A DNA stretch of 64,000 nucleotides from Pontibacter amylolyticus. Lineage in GTDB: Bacteria > Bacteroidota > Bacteroidia > Cytophagales > Hymenobacteraceae. The DNA is taken from the NCBI RefSeq assembly GCF_014638845.1, contig NZ_BMFP01000001.1, positions 717,566 through 781,565 of the forward strand, given 5' to 3'. The notes beneath the pieces were generated by a model that made no database searches, was not told where the DNA came from, and saw nothing but the letters and a program-made list of their open reading frames with translations. A program made the position numbers and the translations under genes. This document shows, piece after piece, positions 1-8,680 of this stretch. Positions within the stretch are counted from its first letter, which is position 1; each line of letters starts with the position of its first letter.

Positions 1-193
1 TCTGCCGGGCATAGCCTACCGTCGAGAACAGGCGTCCCAGCGGGTCGGCCGGCAGCCGTCCGGTGAAATAAAGCCAGTCCACCGCCTTGTTGAGCGCAAA
101 TTCGGCCGAGGCACCCGCAAATATGAACAGGATTGTGTCACCTTTTCCCCAGATTTCACGCACGACACTGCCGTGCTTTACAAAGTATTCCAT
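1..193 (-). CDS. DUF2236 / MpaB-family oxygenase-like protein (5' part only)
   Basis: Only the first 64 codons are in the window; the gene runs off the left edge. It starts at the ATG complementary to 191-193. The visible N-terminus begins MEYFVKHGSVVREIWGKGD and continues with an aromatic, small-residue stretch ending in GRLPADPLGRLFSTVGYAR. This resembles the start of the DUF2236 family, which includes MpaB and latex-clearing-type haem oxygenases. The haem-binding part lies outside the window, so the function is inferred from this short match only. It is transcribed away from the long gap at 194-666. Confidence 0.55.
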   Translation of the reverse strand, partial: MEYFVKHGSVVREIWGKGDTILFIFAGASAEFALNKAVDWLYFTGRLPADPLGRLFSTVGYARQ

Positions 194-396
194 AATGAGA
201 CAACAAAGGTGGTGGCCGAAATGTGCTGCTAAGGATGCAAATTCAGTGGCATAACATCCTATGTAGCCTGAAATAACTTTATTTCGCTGATAATCAAATA
301 CATAAATAAAACAATATACTTATTTTCGATAACAAGGCTTGCACGCTAAAAAATTTTGTGCTTATCTTTAGGTTCAGCTTTTAGCCAAACTGAACC

Positions 397-445
397 CCGC
401 TTAGCCTGCCCACACACTTTTGGGACGGGCTAAGCGGAATTCTTT
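397..445 (+). terminator. Orphan terminator-like hairpin
   Basis: The arms start with CCGCTTAGCC (397-406) and end with GGCTAAGCGG (428-437). The stem of about 15 bp has one mismatch and is followed by AATTCTTTTT. It has the form of a Rho-independent terminator on the plus strand, yet no plus-strand gene precedes it. It may end a small RNA beginning near 355-370. Confidence 0.4.
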
Positions 446-653
446 TTAGGGCCATCCATAATCCCAAAGAAGGGTTCTTTATCTTACGATCCTGTCCTTA
501 GCCTGAATGAAAAGCAGGCCCTAGCCCCAGTAAGGCCAAACTTTCTGAAAAGCAGAACACCCACAGGGGAAGTATGAAGCACAACGTGCCGGTTTTTTTT
601 GAGGTGCCGCAGCTTTTGTTTCCGGATGCTTTTTAGTGACTGCCTTCATACCT

Positions 654-661
654 TATCTTTG
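654..661 (+). promoter_or_regulatory. TAnnTTTG-type -7 box
   Basis: TATCTTTG matches the Bacteroidota -7 consensus exactly. It ends only five bases before the first ATG of the DUF3820 gene (667). Transcription would therefore begin at or inside that codon. This favours either a leaderless message or a start at one of the downstream in-frame ATGs (679 or 697). No clear -33 partner is visible. Confidence 0.4.
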
Positions 662-666
662 AGAAC

Positions 667-909
667 ATGAATACGCCTATGCAACCCGACTCCTCCATGC
701 TCACCGAACTGGTGCGCATGAAAATGCCCTTCGGCAAATACAAAGACACGGTGTTGTGCTATTTGCCTGTCTCATACTTGGAGTGGTTCGCCCGCGAAGG
801 CTTTCCGCCCGGCAAACTCGGCATGCTGCTGGCCACCCTTTACGAGATCAAGATCAACGGACTGGAGTACTTGCTGGAGCCACTCAAGCGGCAGGCCCGC
901 AAGCGCTAG
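667..909 (+). CDS. DUF3820 family protein
   Basis: An 80-residue protein carrying the family core: MPFGKYKDT, then YLPVSYLEWFAREGFPPGKLG and YEIKINGLEYLLEPLKR. DUF3820 proteins are short, stand-alone and cytoplasmic; some are annotated as putative quorum-sensing-regulated virulence factors, but no biochemical role is established. The conserved core begins near residue 20. Because the -7 box at 654-661 lies almost on the first ATG, the true start may be Met5 (679) or Met11 (697). Sure of the family, unsure of start and function. Confidence 0.8.
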   Translation: MNTPMQPDSSMLTELVRMKMPFGKYKDTVLCYLPVSYLEWFAREGFPPGKLGMLLATLYEIKINGLEYLLEPLKRQARKR

Positions 910-998
910 TGCTATACTTAATATAGGGCTATGAAGGGTTGTTTCAGGCGTCTGAGCCTTTAGAGCGCACGCCTTATTTGTAGACATTAGGCCTATAC

Positions 999-1460
999 CT
1001 AGCGTAGCTCGTCAAAACTGTATTTGGCGTCGTTCCAGAAGGCATCGAGGGCTATGATGCGGGGTTTGAAAAAAGAGATCAGCGCGGGCCAGTCGTCCTG
1101 CCTGAAGACGCTCACCCCTTTTAGCTCGGTGTAGATGCGGCTGATTCCTTTTCCGTTTTCGTCTGTTGTGTGCAGGTCCCAGGTCCACTCCTCTCCTACC
1201 GTATCGTGCAGCAGCTCCTTCATGGCCCCAAACTGCTCAAAAAACATTTGCTGGATCTCCGGGTCCGGCTGGGTCATCTCGATTGCAATGGAAGCCAGTT
1301 TTTTGTCGGCCTGCATGCGGAAGTACACGTTCTTCAGGCCCGTTTTGTAATTGATCCAGTTGGTTGGCATCCCTTCCGCCGAAAGCACGGGGGACATGTA
1401 CTGCCCGAATGCTGTCCAGAATGCCTGTCTGAGTTTAGAAGCCTGTTCCCGTGTATACAT
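999..1460 (-). CDS. DUF4268 domain-containing protein
   Basis: A 153-residue cytoplasmic protein beginning MYTREQASKLRQAFWTAFGQYM, with the mid-section WINYKTGLKNVYFRM and a C-terminal run of aromatic and acidic residues (FFKPRIIALDAFWNDAKYSF). These match the DUF4268 domain, found alone, as here, or at the C-terminus of larger nuclease-like proteins. No catalytic residues are recognisable, so no function is claimed. It is convergent with the DUF3820 gene (90-bp gap) and divergent from the dioxygenase-like gene, with which it shares an upstream region of about 110 bp. Confidence 0.8.
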   Translation of the reverse strand: MYTREQASKLRQAFWTAFGQYMSPVLSAEGMPTNWINYKTGLKNVYFRMQADKKLASIAIEMTQPDPEIQQMFFEQFGAMKELLHDTVGEEWTWDLHTTDENGKGISRIYTELKGVSVFRQDDWPALISFFKPRIIALDAFWNDAKYSFDELR

Positions 1461-1574
1461 GTGGTAAAATTGGTGATTGTAGGATTAAGAACAAAGTAAG
1501 GTGCATAGTGCACTCGTCGCCTTATACGGTAAATGCTACGTAAAAAGGATGTTATACCTGATGGTGCGCGGCCC

Positions 1575-2216
1575 ATGAAAAAAATGATTCTCCTATACCT
1601 GCTACTCATCACTGCTGCCAGCTGCCAGGCGCAGGACAACCGGGAAACCCAACAGCCTGCCCGGCACGTGGGAGGCCCCTGCGAAGGTTGCGAGGCGCTG
1701 CATGAGTACGGCGACAAAAAGCTCAGCCCGACGGACACCCTGCCGGACTTTCATCCGGATGCGAAAAACAAGCTCAAGCTGACGGGTACGGTCTACCTGC
1801 CGGATGGCAAAACGCCTGCACCGGATGTCATTCTGTACGTTTACCACACCGACGAGACGGGCATCTACCCCAAGAAGGGAGATGAAAAAGGCTGGGCCAG
1901 GCGGCACGGCTATCTGCGCGGCTGGATCAAGACTGGGGTTGACGGCAGGTATACGTTCTACACCACCAGGCCCGGGACCTACCCATCCAGAGATGAGCCC
2001 GCCCACATACACGTCACCGTCAAGGAACCCAACAAGAACGAATACTACCTGGATGATTTTCTTTTTGAGGACGATCCGCTCCTAACCCTGGAAGTGCGCA
2101 AAGAGAGGCCTGAACGCGGAGGCTCAGGTATTGTGACATTGCAACGGCAAGGCGATACTTTCGTCGGCCACCGGGATATCACGCTGGGGCTGCATATACC
2201 GGACTATACTCCCTAG
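1575..2216 (+). CDS. Intradiol ring-cleavage dioxygenase-like lipoprotein
   Basis: A 213-residue protein. The ATG at 1575 is chosen because it directly precedes a lipoprotein signal (MKKMILLYLLLITAASC, lipidated Cys17); an upstream in-frame ATG at 1533 adds a non-signal-like extension. The intradiol dioxygenase fold is recognisable from about residue 60. The expected non-haem iron ligands are all present: Tyr98 (GIYP), Tyr136 (PGTYP), His144 and His146 (AHIHV). Family members split catechol-type rings between the hydroxyls. This exported, lipid-anchored form is a common Bacteroidota variant whose substrate is unknown. No aromatic-degradation genes lie nearby. Confidence 0.82.
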   Translation: MKKMILLYLLLITAASCQAQDNRETQQPARHVGGPCEGCEALHEYGDKKLSPTDTLPDFHPDAKNKLKLTGTVYLPDGKTPAPDVILYVYHTDETGIYPKKGDEKGWARRHGYLRGWIKTGVDGRYTFYTTRPGTYPSRDEPAHIHVTVKEPNKNEYYLDDFLFEDDPLLTLEVRKERPERGGSGIVTLQRQGDTFVGHRDITLGLHIPDYTP

Positions 2217-2352
2217 CGAAAAATGGCTTAGTGATACCAGACAAGCGTTTTCTGCAACTTAAAAATTGCATTATCGTTGCTTGTTACATATTCAGTCTCC
2301 GCGATATACCCAGCTTTTTGGAGGAGTCAGGGAGGCTTAAAACGATAAAACG

Positions 2353-3807
2353 ATGAGAAAGAACATAATATCCGGATTATTGGCGTCCGTGTTCCTGCTA
2401 AGCAGCTCCTGCCAGACCAACCCGGTCACAGGCAAGAAAGACGTGATGTTCATGTCGGAGAGCCAGGAAATAGCCCTCGGCAAGGAAGCAGACCCACAGA
2501 TTGTAGCAGAGTTTGGACTTTACGAGGACCCGAAACTGCAAAGCTTCATCAAAGAAAAAGGCCAGCAAATGGCCAAGGTCTCACACCGAAGCAACCTCAA
2601 CTACGAGTTCAAGATCGTGGACTCCCCTGTGATCAACGCCTTTGCCGTGCCGGGGGGTTACGTTTATTTCACGCGCGGCATTATGGCCCACTTCAACAAC
2701 GAGGCGCAGTTTGCCGGGGTGCTGGGCCACGAGATCGGACACATCACGGCGCGCCACTCGGCACAGCAGCAGAGCAAGTCCATTCTGGCGCAGGGCGGCC
2801 TGCTGCTCGGCATGATCCTGTCGCCTACGGTCGCGCAGTATGGGCAGGAGGTTTCGCAGGGACTTGGTCTGCTGATGCTCAAGTATAGCCGCGATGCGGA
2901 ACGGGAGTCGGACAAGTTGGGGGTGGAGTACTCGACCAAGATCGGCTATGATGCCTCTGAGATGGCTGACTTCTTCACCACCCTGCAGCGCAAGCAGGAG
3001 GAAGGCGGACAGGCGATCCCTTCTCTCCTGTCGTCACACCCCGACCCGGGCGACCGTTACAATACCGTGCACCAACTGGCGGATGCGGAACAAAAGAAGC
3101 AGAACCTGACCGATCCGAAGGTGGGCCGCAACAGCTACCTCAAAATGATTGACGGCATCGTCTACGGAGAAGACCCGAAACAGGGCTTTGTCGAGAATCA
3201 GGTTTTCTATCACCCGGTGTTGAAATTCCAGTTTTCGATCCCAACTAACTGGGGCTACCAGAACTCCCCGCAGCAGGTGCAGATGGGGCCGAAGGACGGA
3301 AGCGCCGTGATGGCACTAACCCTCGCCCCTGGAGCCAGCCTGCAGGAAGCCGCTCAGCAACAATTGCAGAATTACGGCCTGCAGCCCGTTGAAAGCAAGC
3401 AGGTAACCGTGAATGGACTGCCCGCCATCGCGGTCGTGGCTGACCCACAACCGCAGCAGCAGCAACAGCAGCAGCAACAGCCTTTGCGCACGCTTACGTA
3501 CTTTATCCAGCACGGCGAAAACATTTACAGCCTGATGGGCATTACCACGGCACAGAACTTCAACAACTACTTCCAGGTTTTCAGCGGCAGTATGCAGAGC
3601 TTCAAGGTGCTCTCGGACCCAGAGAAACTGAACCGCAAGCCGGAGCGTATCAGCATCGTAACGGTTCCGAAGGCCACTACGCTGGCCGGGGCGCTGCGCA
3701 GCCACAACATGCCTGATGCCCGCCACAACGAACTGGCCGTGCTCAACGGTATGCAGCTAAGTGATCAGCTGCCCGCTGGCACCCTGATCAAAGTGGTGAA
3801 GAAATAG
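2353..3807 (+). CDS. M48 family metalloprotease, lipoprotein
   Basis: A 484-residue lipoprotein (signal ending LLSSSC, Cys20). The zinc motif HEIGH is at 126-130, with a likely third ligand, Glu183, in SRDAERESD. This is the BepA/YggG-like periplasmic branch of M48, which handles outer-membrane protein quality control. A central domain after residue 270 and a C-terminal segment (residues 433-483) resembling a peptidoglycan-binding or LysM-like fold follow the protease. Residues 374-382 are a run of glutamines from a CAG/CAA tract. It ends at a shared terminator with the convergent amylase gene. Confidence 0.85.
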   Translation: MRKNIISGLLASVFLLSSSCQTNPVTGKKDVMFMSESQEIALGKEADPQIVAEFGLYEDPKLQSFIKEKGQQMAKVSHRSNLNYEFKIVDSPVINAFAVPGGYVYFTRGIMAHFNNEAQFAGVLGHEIGHITARHSAQQQSKSILAQGGLLLGMILSPTVAQYGQEVSQGLGLLMLKYSRDAERESDKLGVEYSTKIGYDASEMADFFTTLQRKQEEGGQAIPSLLSSHPDPGDRYNTVHQLADAEQKKQNLTDPKVGRNSYLKMIDGIVYGEDPKQGFVENQVFYHPVLKFQFSIPTNWGYQNSPQQVQMGPKDGSAVMALTLAPGASLQEAAQQQLQNYGLQPVESKQVTVNGLPAIAVVADPQPQQQQQQQQQPLRTLTYFIQHGENIYSLMGITTAQNFNNYFQVFSGSMQSFKVLSDPEKLNRKPERISIVTVPKATTLAGALRSHNMPDARHNELAVLNGMQLSDQLPAGTLIKVVKK

Positions 3808-3827
3808 GTATAACCAGTACATAAAAA

Positions 3828-3863
3828 AGCCCTGCCTCCCAAATAGGAAGCAGGGCTTTTTGC
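3828..3863. terminator. Bidirectional intrinsic terminator
   Basis: AGCCCTGC and GCAGGGCT form an 8-bp perfect stem flanked by A-run and T-run. It lies between the convergent M48 gene (stop at 3807) and the amylase gene (stop at 3891) and can serve both. Confidence 0.8.
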
Positions 3864-3890
3864 TTTGCGCTATACCTGTCCGATAGGGCT

Positions 3891-6710
3891 TTATTCGTTT
3901 GCCCTGAGCAGTTTGTGCACCGACTTTTTACCGCCCTGCTCCACCTGCAAGTAGTAAATGCCTGCTGGCACCCGCTGTAACCGGAGCTGCTCCTGGTGGC
4001 TTTGCTGGTGCTTGAGGAAGCGAACGTGTTGCAAATTGCGACCGGTCATATCCACTAACTGCACCTGCACCGGACCACGGTACTCGCCCTCCAGGTGCAG
4101 CACGGTGGCCTCCTGCATGGGGTTCGGGTATACGGTCACGCCCCTTTCGGCCAGTTCCTCCTCCGCTGAGAGCACAAGTCCCTGCCAGGGCACCAGGTTA
4201 GGCTGTGGCGTTTCGAGCTTTTTGGTGGTATAGATGTGGAACTCGCCGGGCTGTAGTTCCATTGCCTGACCGGGGTCTTCTATCTTGTTTTCATGGCCTG
4301 TAAAATAGTCGTACCACATCCCAGTAGTTGGAAAATTGGCGTTTACCTGCTGCACCCGCACATCAAAATTACCGAGTATGAACACATCCATGTCCTCATG
4401 GAAAAGGAAAATGCGCTTTACCTGGCCATTCAGCTGCAGGTCAAAATCATCGGTGGCGAAGGCGGGTTCGTTTAGTTTAAGTTTGATGAGCTCGGCGTAT
4501 ACCTGGTACAGCTTCTGACGATCCGGCTGCTGCCGGTATTCCCAGCGGATCGGTTTCTGGCCCGTGCGCCCGTTCTGGTCGATGGACACATCATAGCCCA
4601 GCTCTCCGAACTGCCAGATCATCTTCGGACCCGGTATAGGCAAAAAGAAGGCGGCGGCCAGTTTGGCGCGGTCAAGAGCAGTGCTGAGGGTACGGGTGTT
4701 GTAATTGCCGTTGCGGGTGCCATTGGTGAGCACATCGTATAATATCCGCTCTTCGTCGTGGCTCTCCATGTACCCGATCAGGTATGGGTTTTCCCAGGTG
4801 CGGTTTTTATAAGAGATTCCCTGCGGATTGGCCAATACGCCCTTTGCCATGTTGCGGTAGTCGTGGTTGTGATTGCCCCAGAACAGCATGCCATAGTTGG
4901 ACAGCTCTTTTTCTTCCTGGTTGTCGGCAAAGTGCTCCAGTATGACATAGGCCGTTTCATCGTAGCTCCTGATCTCGTCGTAAATGCGCTTCCAGGTGGC
5001 GACGCGGCCGGCATCGTAGGCACTCCAGGCGCCCACGTTCTCTCCGGTGTTCTTCTGCGTAAAGCCCTTCGAAAGGTCAAAGCGGTAGCCATCGATGTTA
5101 TACTCCTCTAGCCAGTGGCGGTTCACCCGCGCTACCAGGGCCTTAGTGGCTTCACTCTCGTGGTTGAAGTCGAAGAAAACGCTGAAAGGGTGCGTAGCCC
5201 GCTGGTTGAAGAAAGGATTGTTAGCGGCAGGCTGGTTACCGTCCCAGTACATTTTCACATAAGGGTATTCGTAGTCGGCCTGGTTGAGTACAATGTCCAG
5301 GATGATGGCAATGCCCATTTCGTGCGCCTTGTCTATAAAAGCTTTCAGGTCGTTTTTGGTGCCGTAGGCTTTATCAGGTGCGAAAAAGAAGATTGGGTTG
5401 TAGCCCCAGGAGTCGTTGCCCGAGAACTCCATGACGGGCATCAGTTCGATGGCATTCACGCCGAGGCGCTTCAGGTAGGTGAGCGTATCGGCCAGCACTT
5501 TGTAATTACGGGCTTCAATAAAATCGCGCACGTGCAGTTCGTAAATCACCAGAGTTTCCGGATCGGGTCTCTCGAAGTCCGTCACTTTCCAGGTATAGCC
5601 CGGCTGGTTTGTCTGCAGAATGGATACGATTCCCTCTGCTCCCTGCGGGTAGGCTTTCAGGTTAGGGTAGGTGCTGGCAGGTATGTACTGGTCCATGGCC
5701 GGGTCGAGAATCTTCTCGGTATAGGGGTCGGCTACGGCCAGGGTGCCATCCACCAGGTACTGGTAGGCCACCTCCTGCCCTGCCGGCAGGTTGTTCAGCT
5801 CGATCCAGTAGCGGTTGCCGTCTGGCGTGCGCTTCATCAGGTATTCCGGCGAGGTTTCCCAATTGTTAAACTCCCCGATGGCGTACACAAAATTCTTGTG
5901 CGGCGCATAGAGTACCAGCACGGCACTCGTGGCCCCGGTATAGTTCACGCCGTCCCGCATACCTGCCGGAAGCGCTGTCACCACCGGCTGCGGCCTCACC
6001 CGGAACGTGAAGCTTTGGGTGGCGGTTTCCGAGCCACGTTTTGCCTCGATGGTGACAGTGCGCAGCACCCCCTGCTGACTGCCGGCATTGACGCTCGTCT
6101 GTATCTGGTCCGTGTTGCTGGCACTGTAAACCACCGAATTGTCCAGCTTCACCGTCACGTCGGCTTTAGCCGAGACAACGGCCCGCACAGGTATAGCACT
6201 GTTGGCTTCTACGAAAAAGTTCTGCTGCTCCGGCTCGCGCAAGGCTACCTGCAGACTGCCGTCATAGAGTTGGATGATAAAGTCTTCGGTTTGGGCGGTG
6301 CCGTTGCCGTTTTTGAGCAGCAGGCCCAGTTTGTCGATGGTCTGACCGGCGGGCACCCCAAAGTAAGTGCGTGGCGTGAGTTTGATCTGCCAGCGGTCGT
6401 TGCCAAGCGAGGTCATCTTGCCCGGATTGAAAGGCTGATTAAAACTCGTCTGCCCAGCCGGCTGGTACAAGAAAGCATTTGGATTGCCCACAACGCCCGC
6501 ACCCGACCACAGGTATACATCGTCGGTCTTGCCCAGCAGTCCGGCGGCGCGCCCATCTTTGGCCTGCTTCAGATCAAAGATGATCGTGATTTCCTGGTCA
6601 CCGGTCGGGAACTCAGGTATGGTTTGCACTGCCTGCGCCTTTGCCTGCCAGGCTATACCTGCCAAAAAAACAAAAAGCACCAGCAAGCGGTTGAGGTATA
6701 GGTTTGCCAT
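3891..6710 (-). CDS. Secreted GH13 alpha-amylase with T9SS sorting domain
   Basis: A 939-residue protein with a Sec signal peptide (ending AWQAKAQA), N-terminal beta-sandwich domains, a CBM48-like domain near residues 250-340 (FVYAIGEFNNWE), a GH13 barrel from about 380 to 750, and a C-terminal T9SS type A domain (VTVYPNPMQEATVLHLEG to the end). The catalytic triad is intact: nucleophile Asp545 (YRFDLSKG), acid/base Glu592 (VILEHF) and Asp652 (ESHDEER). It should hydrolyse starch- or glycogen-like alpha-glucans after export through the T9SS to the surface or medium. It is divergent from the ECF sigma gene that heads the sus-type operon, with about 210 bp between them, so co-regulation is likely. 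Confidence 0.9.
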   Translation of the reverse strand: MANLYLNRLLVLFVFLAGIAWQAKAQAVQTIPEFPTGDQEITIIFDLKQAKDGRAAGLLGKTDDVYLWSGAGVVGNPNAFLYQPAGQTSFNQPFNPGKMTSLGNDRWQIKLTPRTYFGVPAGQTIDKLGLLLKNGNGTAQTEDFIIQLYDGSLQVALREPEQQNFFVEANSAIPVRAVVSAKADVTVKLDNSVVYSASNTDQIQTSVNAGSQQGVLRTVTIEAKRGSETATQSFTFRVRPQPVVTALPAGMRDGVNYTGATSAVLVLYAPHKNFVYAIGEFNNWETSPEYLMKRTPDGNRYWIELNNLPAGQEVAYQYLVDGTLAVADPYTEKILDPAMDQYIPASTYPNLKAYPQGAEGIVSILQTNQPGYTWKVTDFERPDPETLVIYELHVRDFIEARNYKVLADTLTYLKRLGVNAIELMPVMEFSGNDSWGYNPIFFFAPDKAYGTKNDLKAFIDKAHEMGIAIILDIVLNQADYEYPYVKMYWDGNQPAANNPFFNQRATHPFSVFFDFNHESEATKALVARVNRHWLEEYNIDGYRFDLSKGFTQKNTGENVGAWSAYDAGRVATWKRIYDEIRSYDETAYVILEHFADNQEEKELSNYGMLFWGNHNHDYRNMAKGVLANPQGISYKNRTWENPYLIGYMESHDEERILYDVLTNGTRNGNYNTRTLSTALDRAKLAAAFFLPIPGPKMIWQFGELGYDVSIDQNGRTGQKPIRWEYRQQPDRQKLYQVYAELIKLKLNEPAFATDDFDLQLNGQVKRIFLFHEDMDVFILGNFDVRVQQVNANFPTTGMWYDYFTGHENKIEDPGQAMELQPGEFHIYTTKKLETPQPNLVPWQGLVLSAEEELAERGVTVYPNPMQEATVLHLEGEYRGPVQVQLVDMTGRNLQHVRFLKHQQSHQEQLRLQRVPAGIYYLQVEQGGKKSVHKLLRANE

Positions 6711-6921
6711 AAAGGGAATTATATAAATAAAAGAGATTCAGGAACATAACAGCGCGTACCAACCACCGGGGACATCTCCTCACATAGAAGCGGGTCCCTA
6801 CTCTGACCTTAGTGTTATAACACCAGATACGATTGTATATTTTTCAGAGCCTAAAGGTATGATATCCGATTAAATTCTGATATAATTGTTGTAATCCGTT
6901 TCGAAAACGGTGCAATCGCGC

Positions 6922-7485
6922 ATGGACGAGCAGGAAGTTTGGGGCAGGTATAAAGCGGGAAGCGAAGATGATTTTTCGCTGCTGTACCGTCATTTTGCTC
7001 CCATCATGCTGCGCTACGGCAACCGGATCACGACTGACAAAGAGCTTATACGCGATTGTCTGCAACAGGTGTTTTTTTCGCTCTGGAAAAGCCGTGCCAC
7101 TGTCGGCACCCCTGCCAGCGTGCAGCATTACCTGCTCAAAGCCATCCGCAACGAACTCATCAAGAAAGGCAAACGCGCTAAACTGCATGATGAACTGCCC
7201 GAGAATTACCACTTTGAGCTGGAGGATTCGCACGAGCAAACCATGATCCAACTGCAGACAGCCGAAATGACGCGCCAACGGATCACAGAGCTGCTCTCGC
7301 AGCTTCCGGCCCGTCAGCGGGAAGTCATCTTCCTGAAATACTATGCCAACCTCAAGTATGAGGAGATCGCCGCCATCATGGACATCGGGCAGGACTCGGT
7401 ATACAAAACGACCTACAAGGCCATCGCCCGCCTGCAACAGCTGCTTCACAACAGCGCCCTCCTGCTCCTTATACTCTTCTTCTAA
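6922..7485 (+). CDS. ECF sigma factor (sigma-70 family)
   Basis: A 187-residue regulator. The ATG at 6922 (MDEQEVWGRYKAGSEDDF) is preferred over the upstream GTG at 6910. Sigma region 2 spans roughly residues 10-80 (LYRHFAPIMLRYG, DCLQQVFFSLWKSR). Region 4 spans roughly 118-172 (LPARQREVIFLKYYANLKYEEIA). The protein ends in a hydrophobic tail (LLHNSALLLLILFF) of a kind seen in Bacteroidota ECF factors paired with FecR. The FecR anti-sigma gene follows after 143 bp, then SusC with an STN domain, so it should drive the glucan locus on a substrate signal. Confidence 0.92.
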   Translation: MDEQEVWGRYKAGSEDDFSLLYRHFAPIMLRYGNRITTDKELIRDCLQQVFFSLWKSRATVGTPASVQHYLLKAIRNELIKKGKRAKLHDELPENYHFELEDSHEQTMIQLQTAEMTRQRITELLSQLPARQREVIFLKYYANLKYEEIAAIMDIGQDSVYKTTYKAIARLQQLLHNSALLLLILFF

Positions 7486-7628
7486 GGAAAATTTTTCCGC
7501 TCACTCACAAGGCTTTAGCAATTATTTTATTTTTTCCAGCCAAAAGGAGGGATAATTCCTGACCCTGCCGGCTATTGTATATAGCGTGTGCCTATACGCT
7601 GAAACCGCTCAACAAACAGACGCCTGAC

Positions 7629-8663
7629 ATGAACCACGAAACAGCCACTGCCGCTGAACTGGCAGCCGACCATGACTTTATACAATGGGTTAAATATCCT
7701 ACGCAGGAAAGTATGCTGTACTGGTCACAGTTTGCTGAACAGTACCCCGACAAGGCGCAGGAAATGGCGGAGGCGCGTCGTTTGGTATTGTTGCTCTCGC
7801 AGGAGCAGGCCGATGATCACAGTTTCGATGAAGAGGCGCAGCTGGTATGGGAGCAACTGCAGGAAGCGATGCAGCAGGACCGGGACCGCGGACCGGATGG
7901 TGGCCGTGTGTTCTCGATTTGGGGCTATCCCCTCAAAACCTGGCTGTCGGCAGCAGCCGTCATCACTCTGTTGCTGGCATCTGCCGCCCTTCTTTTCACC
8001 CGCCAGAGCGCTGAGCCGGTCACCTACGCCACAGCCTACGGAGAGAAGCGCATTATCCAACTTTCTGATAAATCCGTAATAGTACTTAATGCTAATTCAA
8101 GTATAACTATTCCTGAAAATTGGGAAAAAGACAAGCCCAGAACAGTCCAACTGCGCGGCGAGGCTTTTTTCTCGGTAACACAGCAGGCTAACAGACAGCA
8201 GTTTATCGTGACAACCAGTAAAGGCACCAAAATAAACGTACTGGGGACGGAATTTAACGTATATGACCGCGGCCAGGAAGACCGGGTTGTACTGACAAGC
8301 GGCAAAGTAAGGCTGAGCGCCACACAAAACGGTGCAACCAGACAAATGGAAATGCAGCCCGGCGACTTGGTAACAGTATCTGCAGCAAGCGGTTTTAGCC
8401 ACCGGCGCGTAGACCCGGACCTATACACTGCCTGGCAGCACAACAAGGTATATTTTGACGATTACACACTGCGCGAGGTAGGCGCTCTGATTGAGGAGCA
8501 GTACGGCTATAAAGTAGAATTCAGTGGCAAAGAGCTTCCCGGTCAGCGCATCACTGCCTTCCTGGAAGTAAAAAACCCTGAAGACATCCTGAACACGCTG
8601 GCTGAGACATTTGAACTCCAGATCACCCAACAAGAGAACACTATATACATAAGCTCATTATAA
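7629..8663 (+). CDS. FecR-family anti-sigma factor
   Basis: A 344-residue inner-membrane protein. The ATG at 7629 (MNHETATAAELAADHDF) is chosen over a TTG-initiated extension at 7575. The N-terminal cytoplasmic part would hold the sigma factor. A single transmembrane segment lies near residues 105-124 (TWLSAAAVITLLLASAALLF). It is followed by a periplasmic FecR domain (YGEKRIIQLSDKSVIVLNANS, GEAFFSV, LGTEFNVY) and a C-terminal DUF4974 domain that contacts the STN domain of the transporter. Its place between ECF and SusC fits the trans-envelope signalling cascade. Confidence 0.92.
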   Translation: MNHETATAAELAADHDFIQWVKYPTQESMLYWSQFAEQYPDKAQEMAEARRLVLLLSQEQADDHSFDEEAQLVWEQLQEAMQQDRDRGPDGGRVFSIWGYPLKTWLSAAAVITLLLASAALLFTRQSAEPVTYATAYGEKRIIQLSDKSVIVLNANSSITIPENWEKDKPRTVQLRGEAFFSVTQQANRQQFIVTTSKGTKINVLGTEFNVYDRGQEDRVVLTSGKVRLSATQNGATRQMEMQPGDLVTVSAASGFSHRRVDPDLYTAWQHNKVYFDDYTLREVGALIEEQYGYKVEFSGKELPGQRITAFLEVKNPEDILNTLAETFELQITQQENTIYISSL

Positions 8664-8680
8664 AAACTAACGCATAATCC

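Larger units (their letters stand above)
194..666. other. Gene-free gap with two hairpins
   Basis: There is no convincing open reading frame in these 470 bases between two divergent genes. The left part is AT-rich. A hairpin with 7-bp arms GGTTCAG/CTGAACC lies at 371-396. It is followed immediately by a long near-perfect stem at 397-437 and then AATTCTTTTT, which together look like an intrinsic terminator. No annotated plus-strand gene ends here, so the pair may belong to a small RNA. A TATCTTTG box lies at 654-661, just before the next gene. Confidence 0.5.

Noticed and set aside
5115..6701. 528-codon open frame opposite the GH13 amylase
   Set aside because: It lies wholly antisense to a well-supported enzyme gene and its product has no domain; long antisense frames are expected in GC-biased codons.
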